From: Desulfobacteraceae bacterium UBA2245
GTDB taxonomy: Bacteria; Desulfobacterota; Desulfobacteria; Desulfobacterales; UBA2245
Length of the DNA: 64,000 nt
Assembly: GCA_002347265.1 (NCBI GenBank)
Contig: DDYB01000007.1
Location: 60,510 to 124,509, forward strand
Reading direction: 5' to 3'
The notes below the pieces were generated by a model. It was not told where the DNA came from, did not search any database, and worked only from the letters and a program-made list of their open reading frames with translations. Below, one piece after another: positions 18,846 through 26,894 of the stretch; within the stretch, counting starts at the first letter, position 1, and each line of letters opens with the position of its first letter. Position numbers and translations under genes: made by a program.

Positions 18846-18957
18846 GCAATAATCGCTGAAATTTAAAAGACAACAACCATGGGTAGCCGATCAAACGGCG
18901 AAATCCATGGTTTTCAGTTTTAAGGGCCGCGGGTTTCGAACCAGCGGCCCTTTTTTT
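18824..18957 (+). promoter_or_regulatory. Putative transcription attenuator with alternative pairings
   Basis: GGCTACCC (18824-18831, inside the leader-peptide frame) can pair with GGGTAGCC (18881-18888). AACCATGG (18875-18882) overlaps that partner and can instead pair with CCATGGTT (18905-18912). CTGAAA near 18857 can pair with TTTCAG near 18912-18917. The last element is the terminator at 18924-18957. Overlapping mutually exclusive arms after a leader peptide are what ribosome-mediated attenuation needs. The antiterminator that would directly invade the terminator stem is not obvious by eye. Confidence 0.45.
18924..18957 (+). terminator. Rho-independent terminator upstream of the transporter genes
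   Basis: GGGCCGC (18924-18930) pairs with GCGGCCC (18944-18950), with an inner GGTT/AACC helix and a small loop. Seven T follow at 18951-18957. It lies after the leader peptide and about 65 bases before the binding-protein start, so it should act as the attenuator terminator. The T-loop-like GGTTCGAA on the opposite strand is incidental. Confidence 0.8.
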
Positions 18958-19022
18958 GACGGATCATGCGACCCAAAAACAGTTCCGCAACCCTTAAAAC
19001 ACAAGTCATCGGAGGAAACCAC

Positions 19023-20186
19023 ATGAGAACCTGGCCGACCATCATGAACCGGATCTTGAAACCGGCCCTTGCAGGCTTAATCTGCCTGATCGGATTCACA
19101 CCGCTTGCCATCGGCGCCGATGCCTATAAGATCGGCGGCCTTTTTTCGGTCACCGGCCGTGGGTCCTTTCTGGGCGACCCTGAAAAGAAAAGCATGGAAA
19201 TGGCCATCGAAGCCATTAACCAGGCAGGAGGAATCGACGGAAAACTGCTTGAAACCGTGATCTACGATACCGAAGGCGATCCCCAGAAGGCCGTCAGCGG
19301 CATCAGCCGTCTGATCAACAAGGACGAGGTCATCGCGATCATCGGTCCGAGCAACACGCCGCCCTCCCTTGCGGTCAAGAGTTTTGCCGAGCGCGCCGGC
19401 GTTCCGCTGATCAGCTGCGCCGCCGGCATTACCATCACGCAGCCGGTCACCCCCTGGACGTTCAAGACCGCCCAGAGTGATGCGCAGGCAGTATCGGCCG
19501 TCTACGCGCACATGAAAGGGCGCAATATTAAAACCATCGGAATTCTGACCGTGGCCGACTCTTTCGGCGAAAGCGGAAAACAGCAGCTGCTGTCTCAGGC
19601 CCCGAATTTCGGAATCAAGGTGGTATGCGAGGAGAGCTTCGGTGCCAAAGATACGGACATGACCGCTCAACTGACGAAGATCCGCAAGGAAAAACCCGAA
19701 GCCATCGTATGCTGGGGCACCAATCCCGGCCCGGCCGTGGTGGCGAAGAACGCTCAGCAGCTGGGAATTGACATTCCGCTGTACCAGAGCCACGGTGTGG
19801 CTTCCCCGAACTTCATCAAGCTGGCCGGCGATGCATCCGAGGGCATCTATCTGCCCACCGGCAAGATTCTGGTGGCCGGACTTCTGCCGGAAACGGATTC
19901 GCAGAAACCCGTTTTGCAAAAGTACATTCAGGAATATGAGAGCCGTTACCAGCAGCCGGTGTCCGGGTTCGGGGGCTATGCCTTTGATGCGGTTCAACTG
20001 CTGGCCAAGGCCCTGAAGGGCGCCGACGGAGACAGAAACAAGATCCGGCAGGCCCTGGAAAACATTACCGGCCATGTCGGAATCAGCGGCGTGTTCAACA
20101 TGTCGGAAACAGAGCACAACGGACTGAGTCCCGAAGCGTTTGTCATGGTCCGGATTCAAAACGGAACGTGGGCGCTGGAACCTTAA
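19023..20186 (+). CDS. Amino-acid ABC transporter periplasmic binding protein, Liv type
   Basis: Leu/Ile/Val-binding-protein-family (Peripla_BP_6) receptor, 387 residues. It captures amino acids or related solutes in the periplasm and hands them to the membrane permeases. The start at 19023 has GGAGG nine bases upstream. A signal peptide covers the first roughly 32 residues (LKPALAGLICLIG... LAIGADA). The mature protein contains the family segments AINQAGGIDGK and IIGPSNTP. It is the first gene of a five-gene transporter operon. Ligand is not readable from sequence. The Phe/Tyr-rich leader upstream suggests aromatic amino acids rather than only branched-chain ones. Confidence 0.92.
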   Translation: MRTWPTIMNRILKPALAGLICLIGFTPLAIGADAYKIGGLFSVTGRGSFLGDPEKKSMEMAIEAINQAGGIDGKLLETVIYDTEGDPQKAVSGISRLINKDEVIAIIGPSNTPPSLAVKSFAERAGVPLISCAAGITITQPVTPWTFKTAQSDAQAVSAVYAHMKGRNIKTIGILTVADSFGESGKQQLLSQAPNFGIKVVCEESFGAKDTDMTAQLTKIRKEKPEAIVCWGTNPGPAVVAKNAQQLGIDIPLYQSHGVASPNFIKLAGDASEGIYLPTGKILVAGLLPETDSQKPVLQKYIQEYESRYQQPVSGFGGYAFDAVQLLAKALKGADGDRNKIRQALENITGHVGISGVFNMSETEHNGLSPEAFVMVRIQNGTWALEP

Positions 20187-20219
20187 TCCGGGCGCAATTG
20201 TCGAACAAGGGGCCGTCTG

Positions 20220-21095
20220 ATGCAGGAATTGCTTCAATATATCTTTTCAGGTCTGACCAACGGCGCGATTTACGCGGTGATCGCTCTGGGGTTCTCGATA
20301 CTGTACGGCGCTACCCGGCTGATCAACTTCGCCCACGGCGAATTCGTCATGCTGGGCGCCCTCGGGCTGATCACCTTGTGGCAGGGTCTGAAAATTCCTC
20401 TGGCAATCGCATTGGTACTGGCCGTTCTGGGCGTTGCCCTGATCGGGTTTCTGTTCGAACGGCTGGCCATTCGGACGGTTTCCCGGCCCGAACCCATCGT
20501 TCTGATCATCATCACGGTCGGGGCCTCCATTTTTCTCAGAGGCGTCGGCATGTTGGTCTGGGGAAAGGACGCCCACAGCGCCCCGGCTTTTTTCAGTTTT
20601 GCACCCATCGACGTGATGGGTGCAAAACTGCTTGCCCAGAGCATCTGGATACTGGTCGTCGTGGTTGCGCTGACGTTTGCATTGCATGCGTTTTTCAAAA
20701 AAACACTCGTCGGCAAAGCCATGACCGCCGCTTCGATCAGCAAAAAAGCGGCCTGGCTGACCGGAATTCCCTATGAGTGGATGATTCTTCTGGCATTTGT
20801 TCTGAGCACCGCCACCGGGGCGGTGGCCGGCGTCATCATTACGCCGATTACCATGTGCAGCTACGACATGGGCACCCTGCTGGGGCTGAAGGGATTCTGT
20901 TCGGCCATGCTCGGCGGTCTGGGCAGCCTGTGGGGGGCCCTGGCGGGCGGCATTGTTCTGGGCGTGCTCGAGTCTCTGGGGGCCGGTTTCCTGTCCTCGG
21001 GATACAAGGACGCCATCGCCTTTGGGCTGCTGCTGGCCATACTATACATACGGCCGTCGGGAATCTTCGGCGCAAAAGACCTGCACCGGTTTTAA
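20220..21095 (+). CDS. livH: Branched-chain-type amino-acid ABC transporter permease LivH
   Basis: Inner-membrane permease (291 residues) of the LivH family. It has many hydrophobic helices from the N-terminus (YIFSGLTNGAIYAVIALGFS) and the family hallmark TRLINFAHGEFVMLGA near residue 35. The C-terminal cytoplasmic loop with GGLGSLWGALAGG is the ATPase-coupling region. It is transcribed with the binding protein 33 bases upstream, and its stop overlaps a possible start of livM (TAATG). Confidence 0.93.
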   Translation: MQELLQYIFSGLTNGAIYAVIALGFSILYGATRLINFAHGEFVMLGALGLITLWQGLKIPLAIALVLAVLGVALIGFLFERLAIRTVSRPEPIVLIIITVGASIFLRGVGMLVWGKDAHSAPAFFSFAPIDVMGAKLLAQSIWILVVVVALTFALHAFFKKTLVGKAMTAASISKKAAWLTGIPYEWMILLAFVLSTATGAVAGVIITPITMCSYDMGTLLGLKGFCSAMLGGLGSLWGALAGGIVLGVLESLGAGFLSSGYKDAIAFGLLLAILYIRPSGIFGAKDLHRF

Positions 21096-21130
21096 TGAAG
21101 GCATTTATAAGGAATTGTTCGGAAAAGATC

Positions 21131-22081
21131 ATGACCCAGTCCTCTCTTCATGAAACAGTTCGAATCGGATTGCTGACAGGCGCCGTCGCGGCTGCCGGCA
21201 TCCTGTTCGACAACGCCTATCATATTCAGGTGCTGGTCTTTATCGGAATCAATACGATACTGACCCTGGGTCTGAACCTGCTCATGGGCTACACCGGTCA
21301 GATTTCACTGGGACATGCGGCATTTTACGGCATAGGGGCCTATACTTCCGCCATTCTGACGGTGCATTTCCAGTTCTCCCCATGGGCGGCCCTGTTTCCA
21401 AGCCTCGGCCTGGCCGTTCTGGTGGCCCTGATCGTCGGAATTCCGACCCTGAAGCTTTCCGGATATTATCTGGCCATGGGAACTTTGGGCTTCGGCATGA
21501 TCGTTTTTATCGTATTTCGGGAACTGGACTTCTGGACGGGCGGATCATCGGGGCTGGCGGGAATTCCTTCCCTGAAAATCGGATCGGTGGACCTGATGTC
21601 CGGCCGCAATTTTTATTACCTGGTCTGGGGAGCGGTTCTGGGAACCCTGGTCGTGAGCCGGCGGCTGATCGAATCCCGCGTCGGGCGGGCCCTGAGGTCG
21701 ATTCACGGCAGCGAGCACGCCGCCATGGCGATCGGCGTCAACACCCAGGCCTATAAATTGCAGGTATTTGTATTCAGCGCCTTTCTGGCGGCCCTGGCCG
21801 GATTTCTCTATGCGCATTGCATCGGATTCATCAGTCCCGGATCCTTTGATTTCATGGCCTCGGTGCGCATGGTGACCATGGTGGTCATCGGAGGAATGGC
21901 CAGCATATGGGGCGCGCTTCTGGGCGCCTCGCTGCTGACGCTGCTTCCCGAGTGGCTGCATGCGTTTGCCGACTACGAGATGATTGTATACGGCCTGATA
22001 TTGATGCTGGTCATGATATTTCTGCCCCAGGGCTTGCTGAGAGGACTGCTGGACATCTATGAAAGATCCCGAAATGCTTGA
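21131..22081 (+). CDS. livM: Branched-chain-type amino-acid ABC transporter permease LivM
   Basis: Second permease subunit, about 316 residues and multi-spanning. NLLMGYTGQISLGHAAFYG is the LivM signature, and VVIGGMASIWGALLGA is the coupling region. I chose the ATG at 21131 (MTQSSLHE), preceded by GGAAAA. An ATG at 21095 overlapping the livH stop would add 12 residues and is possible through translational coupling. The 3' end overlaps livG by 23 bases. Confidence 0.9.
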   Translation: MTQSSLHETVRIGLLTGAVAAAGILFDNAYHIQVLVFIGINTILTLGLNLLMGYTGQISLGHAAFYGIGAYTSAILTVHFQFSPWAALFPSLGLAVLVALIVGIPTLKLSGYYLAMGTLGFGMIVFIVFRELDFWTGGSSGLAGIPSLKIGSVDLMSGRNFYYLVWGAVLGTLVVSRRLIESRVGRALRSIHGSEHAAMAIGVNTQAYKLQVFVFSAFLAALAGFLYAHCIGFISPGSFDFMASVRMVTMVVIGGMASIWGALLGASLLTLLPEWLHAFADYEMIVYGLILMLVMIFLPQGLLRGLLDIYERSRNA

Positions 22082-22874
22082 CCGTGACGGGGAAGATGGC
22101 GGCGCGCCGATTCTGAGAATATGCGGCGCCTCCAAGGCTTTTGGCGGCGTTCAGGCCCTGGAGAATGTCTCTTTTGAAGTGTCTCAGGGAATGATTCTGG
22201 GCATGATCGGACCCAACGGCGCCGGCAAAACCACCCTGTTCAACCTGATTTCCGGATTGTATCCGCCGGATGCAGGCAGGATTTTCTTCAACGAAGAAGA
22301 GATTCAACGGCTGCCGACCCATCAGCGGGTGCGGATGGGAATTGCCCGGACCTTTCAGAACCTGGCGCTGTTTGAAAACATGAATGTTCTGGAAAACGTC
22401 ATGGTCGGGCAGCATGTCAGAACCCGATGCGGATTCTGGGGAGCGATCGCCCGAACCACGGGAGTGCGGCGGGAGGAGGCTGCCTGCCGGGAAAACGCCC
22501 TGGCCCTCCTGGACATGGTCGGCCTTGTGGACCAGGCCTTGAAGCCCAGCGCGGATCTCCCCTTCGGCTGGCAGCGTCTGCTGGAAATTGCCCGGGCGCT
22601 GGCGTCCCGGCCTCGGGTGCTGCTGCTCGACGAGCCGGCATCGGGGCTCAATGCCTTGGAAACCGGGCGTCTGGGCGATTTGATTCTGGCCATTCGGAAT
22701 CAGGGAATCACCATCGTGCTGGTGGAACACGACATGAGTCTGACCATGTCGGTTTCGGACCGGATCATCGTTCTGGACCAGGGCCGGGTTCTGGCTTCCG
22801 GAACGCCGGAAGAAATTCAAACCCACAGCGCGGTCAGAACGGCGTATCTGGGGGAGCACTGCGAACAGAGATAA
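22059..22874 (+). CDS. livG: Branched-chain-type amino-acid ABC transporter ATPase LivG
   Basis: Cytoplasmic ATPase (271 residues) that powers the transporter as a heterodimer with LivF. Walker A is GPNGAGKTT near residue 51, the signature motif is the LivG-type LPFGWQRLLEIARAL, and Walker B is VLLLDEPASGLN, followed by the switch His in VEHDM. The start lies inside the end of livM. A 19-residue N-terminal extension rich in Asp/Gly precedes the usual LivG start. Nothing in it suggests a function. Confidence 0.94.
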   Translation: MKDPEMLDRDGEDGGAPILRICGASKAFGGVQALENVSFEVSQGMILGMIGPNGAGKTTLFNLISGLYPPDAGRIFFNEEEIQRLPTHQRVRMGIARTFQNLALFENMNVLENVMVGQHVRTRCGFWGAIARTTGVRREEAACRENALALLDMVGLVDQALKPSADLPFGWQRLLEIARALASRPRVLLLDEPASGLNALETGRLGDLILAIRNQGITIVLVEHDMSLTMSVSDRIIVLDQGRVLASGTPEEIQTHSAVRTAYLGEHCEQR

Positions 22875-22902
22875 AAACTTCAATGAAAACAAGGAAACCA
22901 TT

Positions 22903-23673
22903 ATGCTGAAAATTACGGATTTGAAATGCTATTATGGCCGCATTCAGGCGGTAAAAGGCATTACCCTGTCGGTCGGTCCCGGAGAGGTGGTCAGTCTGAT
23001 CGGCGCAAACGGTTCAGGCAAAAGCACCGTGCTGCAGGCCGTCTGCGGTCTGCTTCAGCGATGGGAAGGGACCATTTTGTTTCAGGGCTCTTCCGTAAAA
23101 GGGCTCAATCCGCCGGAAATCGTTCGCCGGGGCATCAGCCTGGTGCCCGAAGGCCGCATGATTTTTGCGCCCCTGAGCGTTCTGGACAATCTGAAACTCG
23201 GCGCCTACAGCCGGAGCCGAAAAAATCCGAAATCCAATTTCGAGGAAGATCTGGAAAAAGCGCTGACGCTTTTTCCCGTCCTTCGAGAGCGCATAAACCA
23301 GCCCGCCGGAACGCTTTCCGGCGGAGAACAGCAGATGCTGGCCGTCTCCCGGGCCCTGATGGCGCGCCCCAGCATGCTCTTGCTCGATGAGCCCTGCATG
23401 GGCCTGGCGCCGATGATGGTGAATAAAATTCTCGACACGATCGCCTTGCTGAAAAGCCGGGGAATGACCATCCTTCTGGTCGAGCAGAACGCCCGCGCAG
23501 CCCTGCAGATCGCGGATCGCGGATATGTTCTTGAAACCGGAAAGATGGTTTACGAAGGAAGGGCAGCGGACCTTCTGGCCGATCCGGCGATTACCAACGC
23601 CTATCTGGGCATTGCCGCAACCCCGAAAATGAAGCCTGAAACGGCCGCCGCGTCGCTGGGCCTGACTTTCTGA
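22903..23673 (+). CDS. livF: Branched-chain-type amino-acid ABC transporter ATPase LivF
   Basis: Second ATPase subunit, 256 residues. It has Walker A GANGSGKST, signature LSGGEQQMLAVSRAL, Walker B LLLDEPCMGLAP and the switch His replaced by Gln in VEQN, as normal for LivF. It is 28 bases after livG, and the five genes form one operon. The last 20 residues (AATPKMKPETAAASLGLTF) are a nonconserved tail. Confidence 0.94.
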   Translation: MLKITDLKCYYGRIQAVKGITLSVGPGEVVSLIGANGSGKSTVLQAVCGLLQRWEGTILFQGSSVKGLNPPEIVRRGISLVPEGRMIFAPLSVLDNLKLGAYSRSRKNPKSNFEEDLEKALTLFPVLRERINQPAGTLSGGEQQMLAVSRALMARPSMLLLDEPCMGLAPMMVNKILDTIALLKSRGMTILLVEQNARAALQIADRGYVLETGKMVYEGRAADLLADPAITNAYLGIAATPKMKPETAAASLGLTF

Positions 23674-24036
23674 ATACCTTCAACGGACCGGACTTTTTTG
23701 ACGGGGGTACGGATTTTTTCCATCGCTTCTTTTGCGGTTTTCCCGCCTATTGTTTCAATAGCGCCCTTTCTCCACGGCGCCCCTTCCTTTTTTCCGCGGC
23801 AGGAACCAGAACGCCTGAAAAAACATAAGGGTACAGGCAAAATTCCACCGCCGGTTTCCAACCGATAGAACATTCAAATTTGTACCGCATTGTCAGCCAA
23901 ATTTCAAATACGTCATGGCCTGGCCGTTATATTACATATATGTCGGAATGCCGGGTATTTTCTTTTCTGAAATTTGCAGTCCTTCACCCATGATGCCAAG
24001 GGGGTTGGTTGAATAAGGATCGGCACAAAGACATTC
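23674..24036. other. Intergenic gap upstream of the TorF-like gene
   Basis: About 360 bases without a recognisable gene. A Lys-rich frame on the minus strand near 23680-23800 (KTAKEAMEKIRTPVKKVR) does not match a family I know. The palindromes CAAATTTG (23875-23882) and ACATATATGT (23934-23943) lie 95-160 bases upstream of the sigma-54 site. They could be activator-binding sites, but this is speculative. There is no clear terminator after livF. Confidence 0.35.
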
Positions 24037-24052
24037 TGGCACGCAAGTTGCT
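24037..24052 (+). promoter_or_regulatory. Sigma-54 (RpoN) promoter of the TorF-like gene
   Basis: TGGCACGCAAGTTGCT matches the -24/-12 consensus TGGCAC-N5-TTGCW perfectly. It lies 63 bases upstream of the ATG at 24115, leaving a leader of about 50 bases. A sigma-54 activator gene is encoded 1.4 kb downstream. The match is exact, so confidence is high. The identity of the activator is inferred. Confidence 0.85.
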
Positions 24053-24114
24053 AATTTCCAGCGCATCACCAGTAGACATGAAAGCAACGCCAACCCAAGG
24101 GAGAAAGAAGAAAA

Positions 24115-24924
24115 ATGAAAAGAACGGAAAAATCGACAAACCGAATTGTTCTCGCCTTTCTGGCCGGCTGCCTCGCGCTGACGCTGGCCGCCGCTCCGGT
24201 ACCGGCGGAAGAAACGGACACGCCGAGCGCATCGGTGGACCTGGGAGTTTTCAGCAAGTACGTCTGGCGGGGATATGAACTCAGCGATGACGGCATCGTC
24301 ATCCAGCCCTCGTTCACTGTCGGCTACAAGGGGGTGAGCGTCAACCTGTGGGGAAACCTGGATACGAATGCGTCTGAAGACGACGGGGATGATGAAACGC
24401 AATTCAACGAGACCGATCTCACCCTCTCCTACGAGAAAAGCTTCGGAATGGTCACAACGGGCGTCGGCTACTGCTACTACGCCCTGGACGCCATGAAAGA
24501 TTCCCAGGAGCTTTTCGCCAGCATCGGCCTGGATGTGTTTCTGGCCCCCACCCTGACCGTTTACCGGGAGATATCATATCTTCCCGGATGGTATTTCAGC
24601 TTCGGCCTTTCTCACTCCTTCGAATTGCGCGAAGGAATCACCCTGGACCTTTCCGGTTCCATCGGATACATGATCTCGGATGATGACGAAGTGGCGGAGG
24701 TGGACGACGCGCTGAATCCGACATCCGAAAAATACAGCGGCTTTCACGACGGCAACCTGTCGGTGGGTTTGACGGTTCCGCTTGGAGAATACTGGACCGT
24801 CAGCCCCATGATCGCTTATTCGTTCCCGCTGACGGATGATGCGGACAACCTTATTGAAGCAACCAGCATCAGCGGCGAATCGGATTTCCTCTATGGAGGC
24901 GTGACCGTTTCGTTTGCCTTCTGA
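24115..24924 (+). CDS. TorF-like outer-membrane beta-barrel protein
   Basis: 269 residues with a signal peptide (LAFLAGCLALTLAAAPVPAEE) followed by alternating amphipathic strands and acidic loops. It ends in GGVTVSFAF with a terminal Phe, as outer-membrane barrels do. SVDLGVFSKYVWRGYELSDD is the opening typical of the TorF/Gcw_chp putative porin family. The transported solute is unknown. The ribosome site GGGAGAAAGAAG directly precedes the ATG. It is expressed from the sigma-54 site just upstream, so it should respond to the nearby NtrC-type regulator or to nitrogen or redox status. Confidence 0.82.
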   Translation: MKRTEKSTNRIVLAFLAGCLALTLAAAPVPAEETDTPSASVDLGVFSKYVWRGYELSDDGIVIQPSFTVGYKGVSVNLWGNLDTNASEDDGDDETQFNETDLTLSYEKSFGMVTTGVGYCYYALDAMKDSQELFASIGLDVFLAPTLTVYREISYLPGWYFSFGLSHSFELREGITLDLSGSIGYMISDDDEVAEVDDALNPTSEKYSGFHDGNLSVGLTVPLGEYWTVSPMIAYSFPLTDDADNLIEATSISGESDFLYGGVTVSFAF

Positions 24925-24962
24925 TTCAGAAGCAACGGAATTTCAGCATGCTATAAAAATCG

Positions 24963-24988
24963 GCCCGCAACCCTGCGGGGTTGCGGGC
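24963..24988 (+). terminator. Strong hairpin after the TorF-like gene
   Basis: An 11-base-pair perfect stem, GCCCGCAACCC and GGGTTGCGGGC, with a TGCG loop, 39 bases after the stop codon. No T-run follows on either strand (AATCGTATTT), so it may be a Rho-dependent or mRNA-stabilising hairpin rather than a classic terminator. Confidence 0.6.
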
Positions 24989-25040
24989 AATCGTATTTCA
25001 ATCTTCTTCAGACCGAAACCATGCTGTTCGGATACGGAAT

Positions 25041-25145
25041 TTATTCGCTTTTCTTCTTAAGCCGCGCGCTGTCGCGCTTTTCAAGAGCTACCAGCAATAA
25101 TCCGCCCACTACGACAACCACAAGGGTGGTAAGCCATTCCATCAT
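25041..25145 (-). CDS. Small single-pass membrane protein (34 residues)
   Basis: A short frame MMEWLTTLVVVVVGG... has one hydrophobic segment and a strongly basic C-terminus (KRDSARLKKK), so the tail probably faces the cytoplasm. AAGGAGGAAGCATC gives a strong ribosome site before ATG 25145. An ATG one codon later is also possible. A sigma-54 site lies about 70 bases upstream. No family is recognised. It could be a regulator or accessory subunit of a membrane protein. It lies between the porin gene and the sigma-54 activator gene, which suggests membership in the same regulon. Confidence 0.6.
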   Translation of the reverse strand: MMEWLTTLVVVVVGGLLLVALEKRDSARLKKKSE

Positions 25146-25212
25146 GATGCTTCCTCCTTTCCTTACGGCGCACAGGCCGATGATAGTTTTTATGTCAGTG
25201 TAGAAAATGTAT

Positions 25213-25228
25213 AGCAAGCTGCGTACCA
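25213..25228 (-). promoter_or_regulatory. Sigma-54 (RpoN) promoter of the 34-residue membrane protein
   Basis: Read on the minus strand, TGGTACGCAGCTTGCT differs from TGGCAC-N5-TTGCW only by the tolerated T at position 4. The GG and GC elements are correctly spaced. It is 68 bases upstream of the small gene's ATG. It mirrors the site ahead of the TorF-like gene. Confidence 0.7.
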
Positions 25229-25305
25229 CCGGCAGTCGAATCTGTTTTATACAATATATTCAATTTGATAGAGTGTTGTGGAATCCCGGGCAGGCCCGGA
25301 ATTTA

Positions 25306-25338
25306 GAAATTTATCGAAAGATAGATTTGATAAATTTC
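25306..25338. repeat. 10-bp perfect inverted repeat, possible activator site
   Basis: GAAATTTATC (25306-25315) and GATAAATTTC (25329-25338) are exact inverted copies with a 13-base gap. This lies 78-125 bases upstream of the small gene's sigma-54 site, a usual place for an enhancer-bound NtrC-type regulator. The rest of 25146-25476 is AT-rich with no gene. Confidence 0.4.
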
Positions 25339-25476
25339 GATGTATAATTATTTTGCTGTTTTTTCGATTGGTTAAAAGCGAGGTTTGATTTGGATGATAG
25401 AGATTCTTCTATTTTTGCGAAATGACCGGCCATCGGCGCGAAGCATCGCGGCGGAAAAGCAACGGTTTAAACGGGC

Positions 25477-26889
25477 CTAAGAATCACGACGCGACTTTTG
25501 CGCCACTTGCTTCAGGTATTTTTTCCGGCGGTATCGGAAGGTGTGATGGTTGAGCTTCAGCAACCGGGCGGCCTGACTCTCGCTTCCGCCGGCAAGTAAA
25601 AAGGCGCTGTCTATATAGAATTTTTCAACCGAGGACAAGACAGCATCCAGATCCATCCCGCCGGGGGTCAGCGGCCCGAGCCCGGCCGGAACCGCGACCT
25701 GATACGGCTGAAACACGGCTTTTGCCCCGATTCCCAGATCGGTTTCTTCCAGAACAGGACCGCTTCCGGTAAGCACACCCCGCTCGATGACGTTTTTCAG
25801 CTCCCGAACATTGCCTTCCCACCGGTGATTTTTCAGAGCCGCGACGGCGCTTTGAGAAATTCCGGTAAAGGTCTTGCCGAACTTATCGGCAAAGTGAACC
25901 AGAAAATGCTTGGCGAGCGGCAGAATATCCTCCCGGCGATGTTCCAGCGATGGCAGGCTGATGCGGATAACGCTGAGCCGGTAATAAAGGTCCTTACGAA
26001 AACTCCCCTGATGGATCAGCGCCTTGAGATCCTTGTTGGTCGCTGAAACCACCCGGGTTTTCACCCGATGCCGGCGGGTTCCGCCGATCCGGTAGAATTC
26101 CCCGTCTTCAAAAAAACGCAGCAGCTTGGCCTGGGCTTCAAGGCCGAGATCGCCCACCTCGTCCAGAAAAAGCGTGCCGGAGGCCGCGGCCTCGATCCGC
26201 CCCTTTTTACCGGATTCCGCGGCCCCGCTGAAGGCCCCCTTCTCGTAACCGAACAGTTCGCTTTCGATCAGTTCCCGGGGAATGGCCGCGCAATTGACCG
26301 TTACCAGCGGTCCTCTGAAATTGGGACTTCTGTAATGAATGGCGCCGGCGATCCACTCCTTTCCGGTGCCCGTCTCCCCCTGGATCAATATCGGCGTGTC
26401 CGGACTGCGTGCCACTGTTTCCATAAACCCCATTACATCCACAATGGCATCGCTTTCTCCGATAAAGCAGGGCAGGTTTTCAACCAGATATTTTTCCTGA
26501 AGGGTTCGAACCTCCTTTCGCAGCCGCTGTGCCTCAAGGGCATTGGAGATGGCAATTTCCAGGGAATCCATATGAAGCGGCTTGACCACATAATCATAGG
26601 CGCCGAGCTTCATGGCGGCGATCACCGTATCGATGTCCTCATAGGCCGTGATCATGATGACAGTAATGCCCGGCCAGAGATTTCGGATGCGTTCGAGTGC
26701 TTCGAGCCCGCTGATGCCCGGCAGACAGATATCCAGCAGCACCAGATCGGGCGCCTCGGCTTTCATGACCTGAAGCGCCGGTTCAGCGGCAGAAAACACT
26801 CTGACGTCGTATTGTTCTTCGAGCGCCAGCAGCATGCCCTCGCGAATTGTCGGTTCATCATCGACCACAAATATTGAAAAACGCACCAT
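25477..26889 (-). CDS. Sigma-54-dependent response regulator (NtrC family)
   Basis: 470-residue transcription activator. The receiver domain (residues 1 to about 120) has the phosphoacceptor in LVLLDICLPGISG. The AAA+ domain (about 140-375) has Walker A GETGTGKE, the sigma-54 contact loop GAFSGA (the GAFTGA variant) and Walker B GTLFLDEVGDL. A Fis-type helix-turn-helix lies at the end (ESQAARLLKLNHHTFRYRRK). It is co-transcribed 5 bases after the histidine kinase gene. The adjacent sigma-54 promoters make the TorF-like and 34-residue genes its most likely targets. DNA-binding specificity is not readable. Confidence 0.95.
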   Translation of the reverse strand: MVRFSIFVVDDEPTIREGMLLALEEQYDVRVFSAAEPALQVMKAEAPDLVLLDICLPGISGLEALERIRNLWPGITVIMITAYEDIDTVIAAMKLGAYDYVVKPLHMDSLEIAISNALEAQRLRKEVRTLQEKYLVENLPCFIGESDAIVDVMGFMETVARSPDTPILIQGETGTGKEWIAGAIHYRSPNFRGPLVTVNCAAIPRELIESELFGYEKGAFSGAAESGKKGRIEAAASGTLFLDEVGDLGLEAQAKLLRFFEDGEFYRIGGTRRHRVKTRVVSATNKDLKALIHQGSFRKDLYYRLSVIRISLPSLEHRREDILPLAKHFLVHFADKFGKTFTGISQSAVAALKNHRWEGNVRELKNVIERGVLTGSGPVLEETDLGIGAKAVFQPYQVAVPAGLGPLTPGGMDLDAVLSSVEKFYIDSAFLLAGGSESQAARLLKLNHHTFRYRRKKYLKQVAQKSRRDS

Positions 26890-26894
26890 TTCGG

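Noticed and set aside
18930..18950. T-loop-like GGTTCGAA on the minus strand, possible tRNA end
   Set aside because: It is the inner part of the terminator hairpin. No cloverleaf arms, anticodon stem or matching acceptor stem are present.
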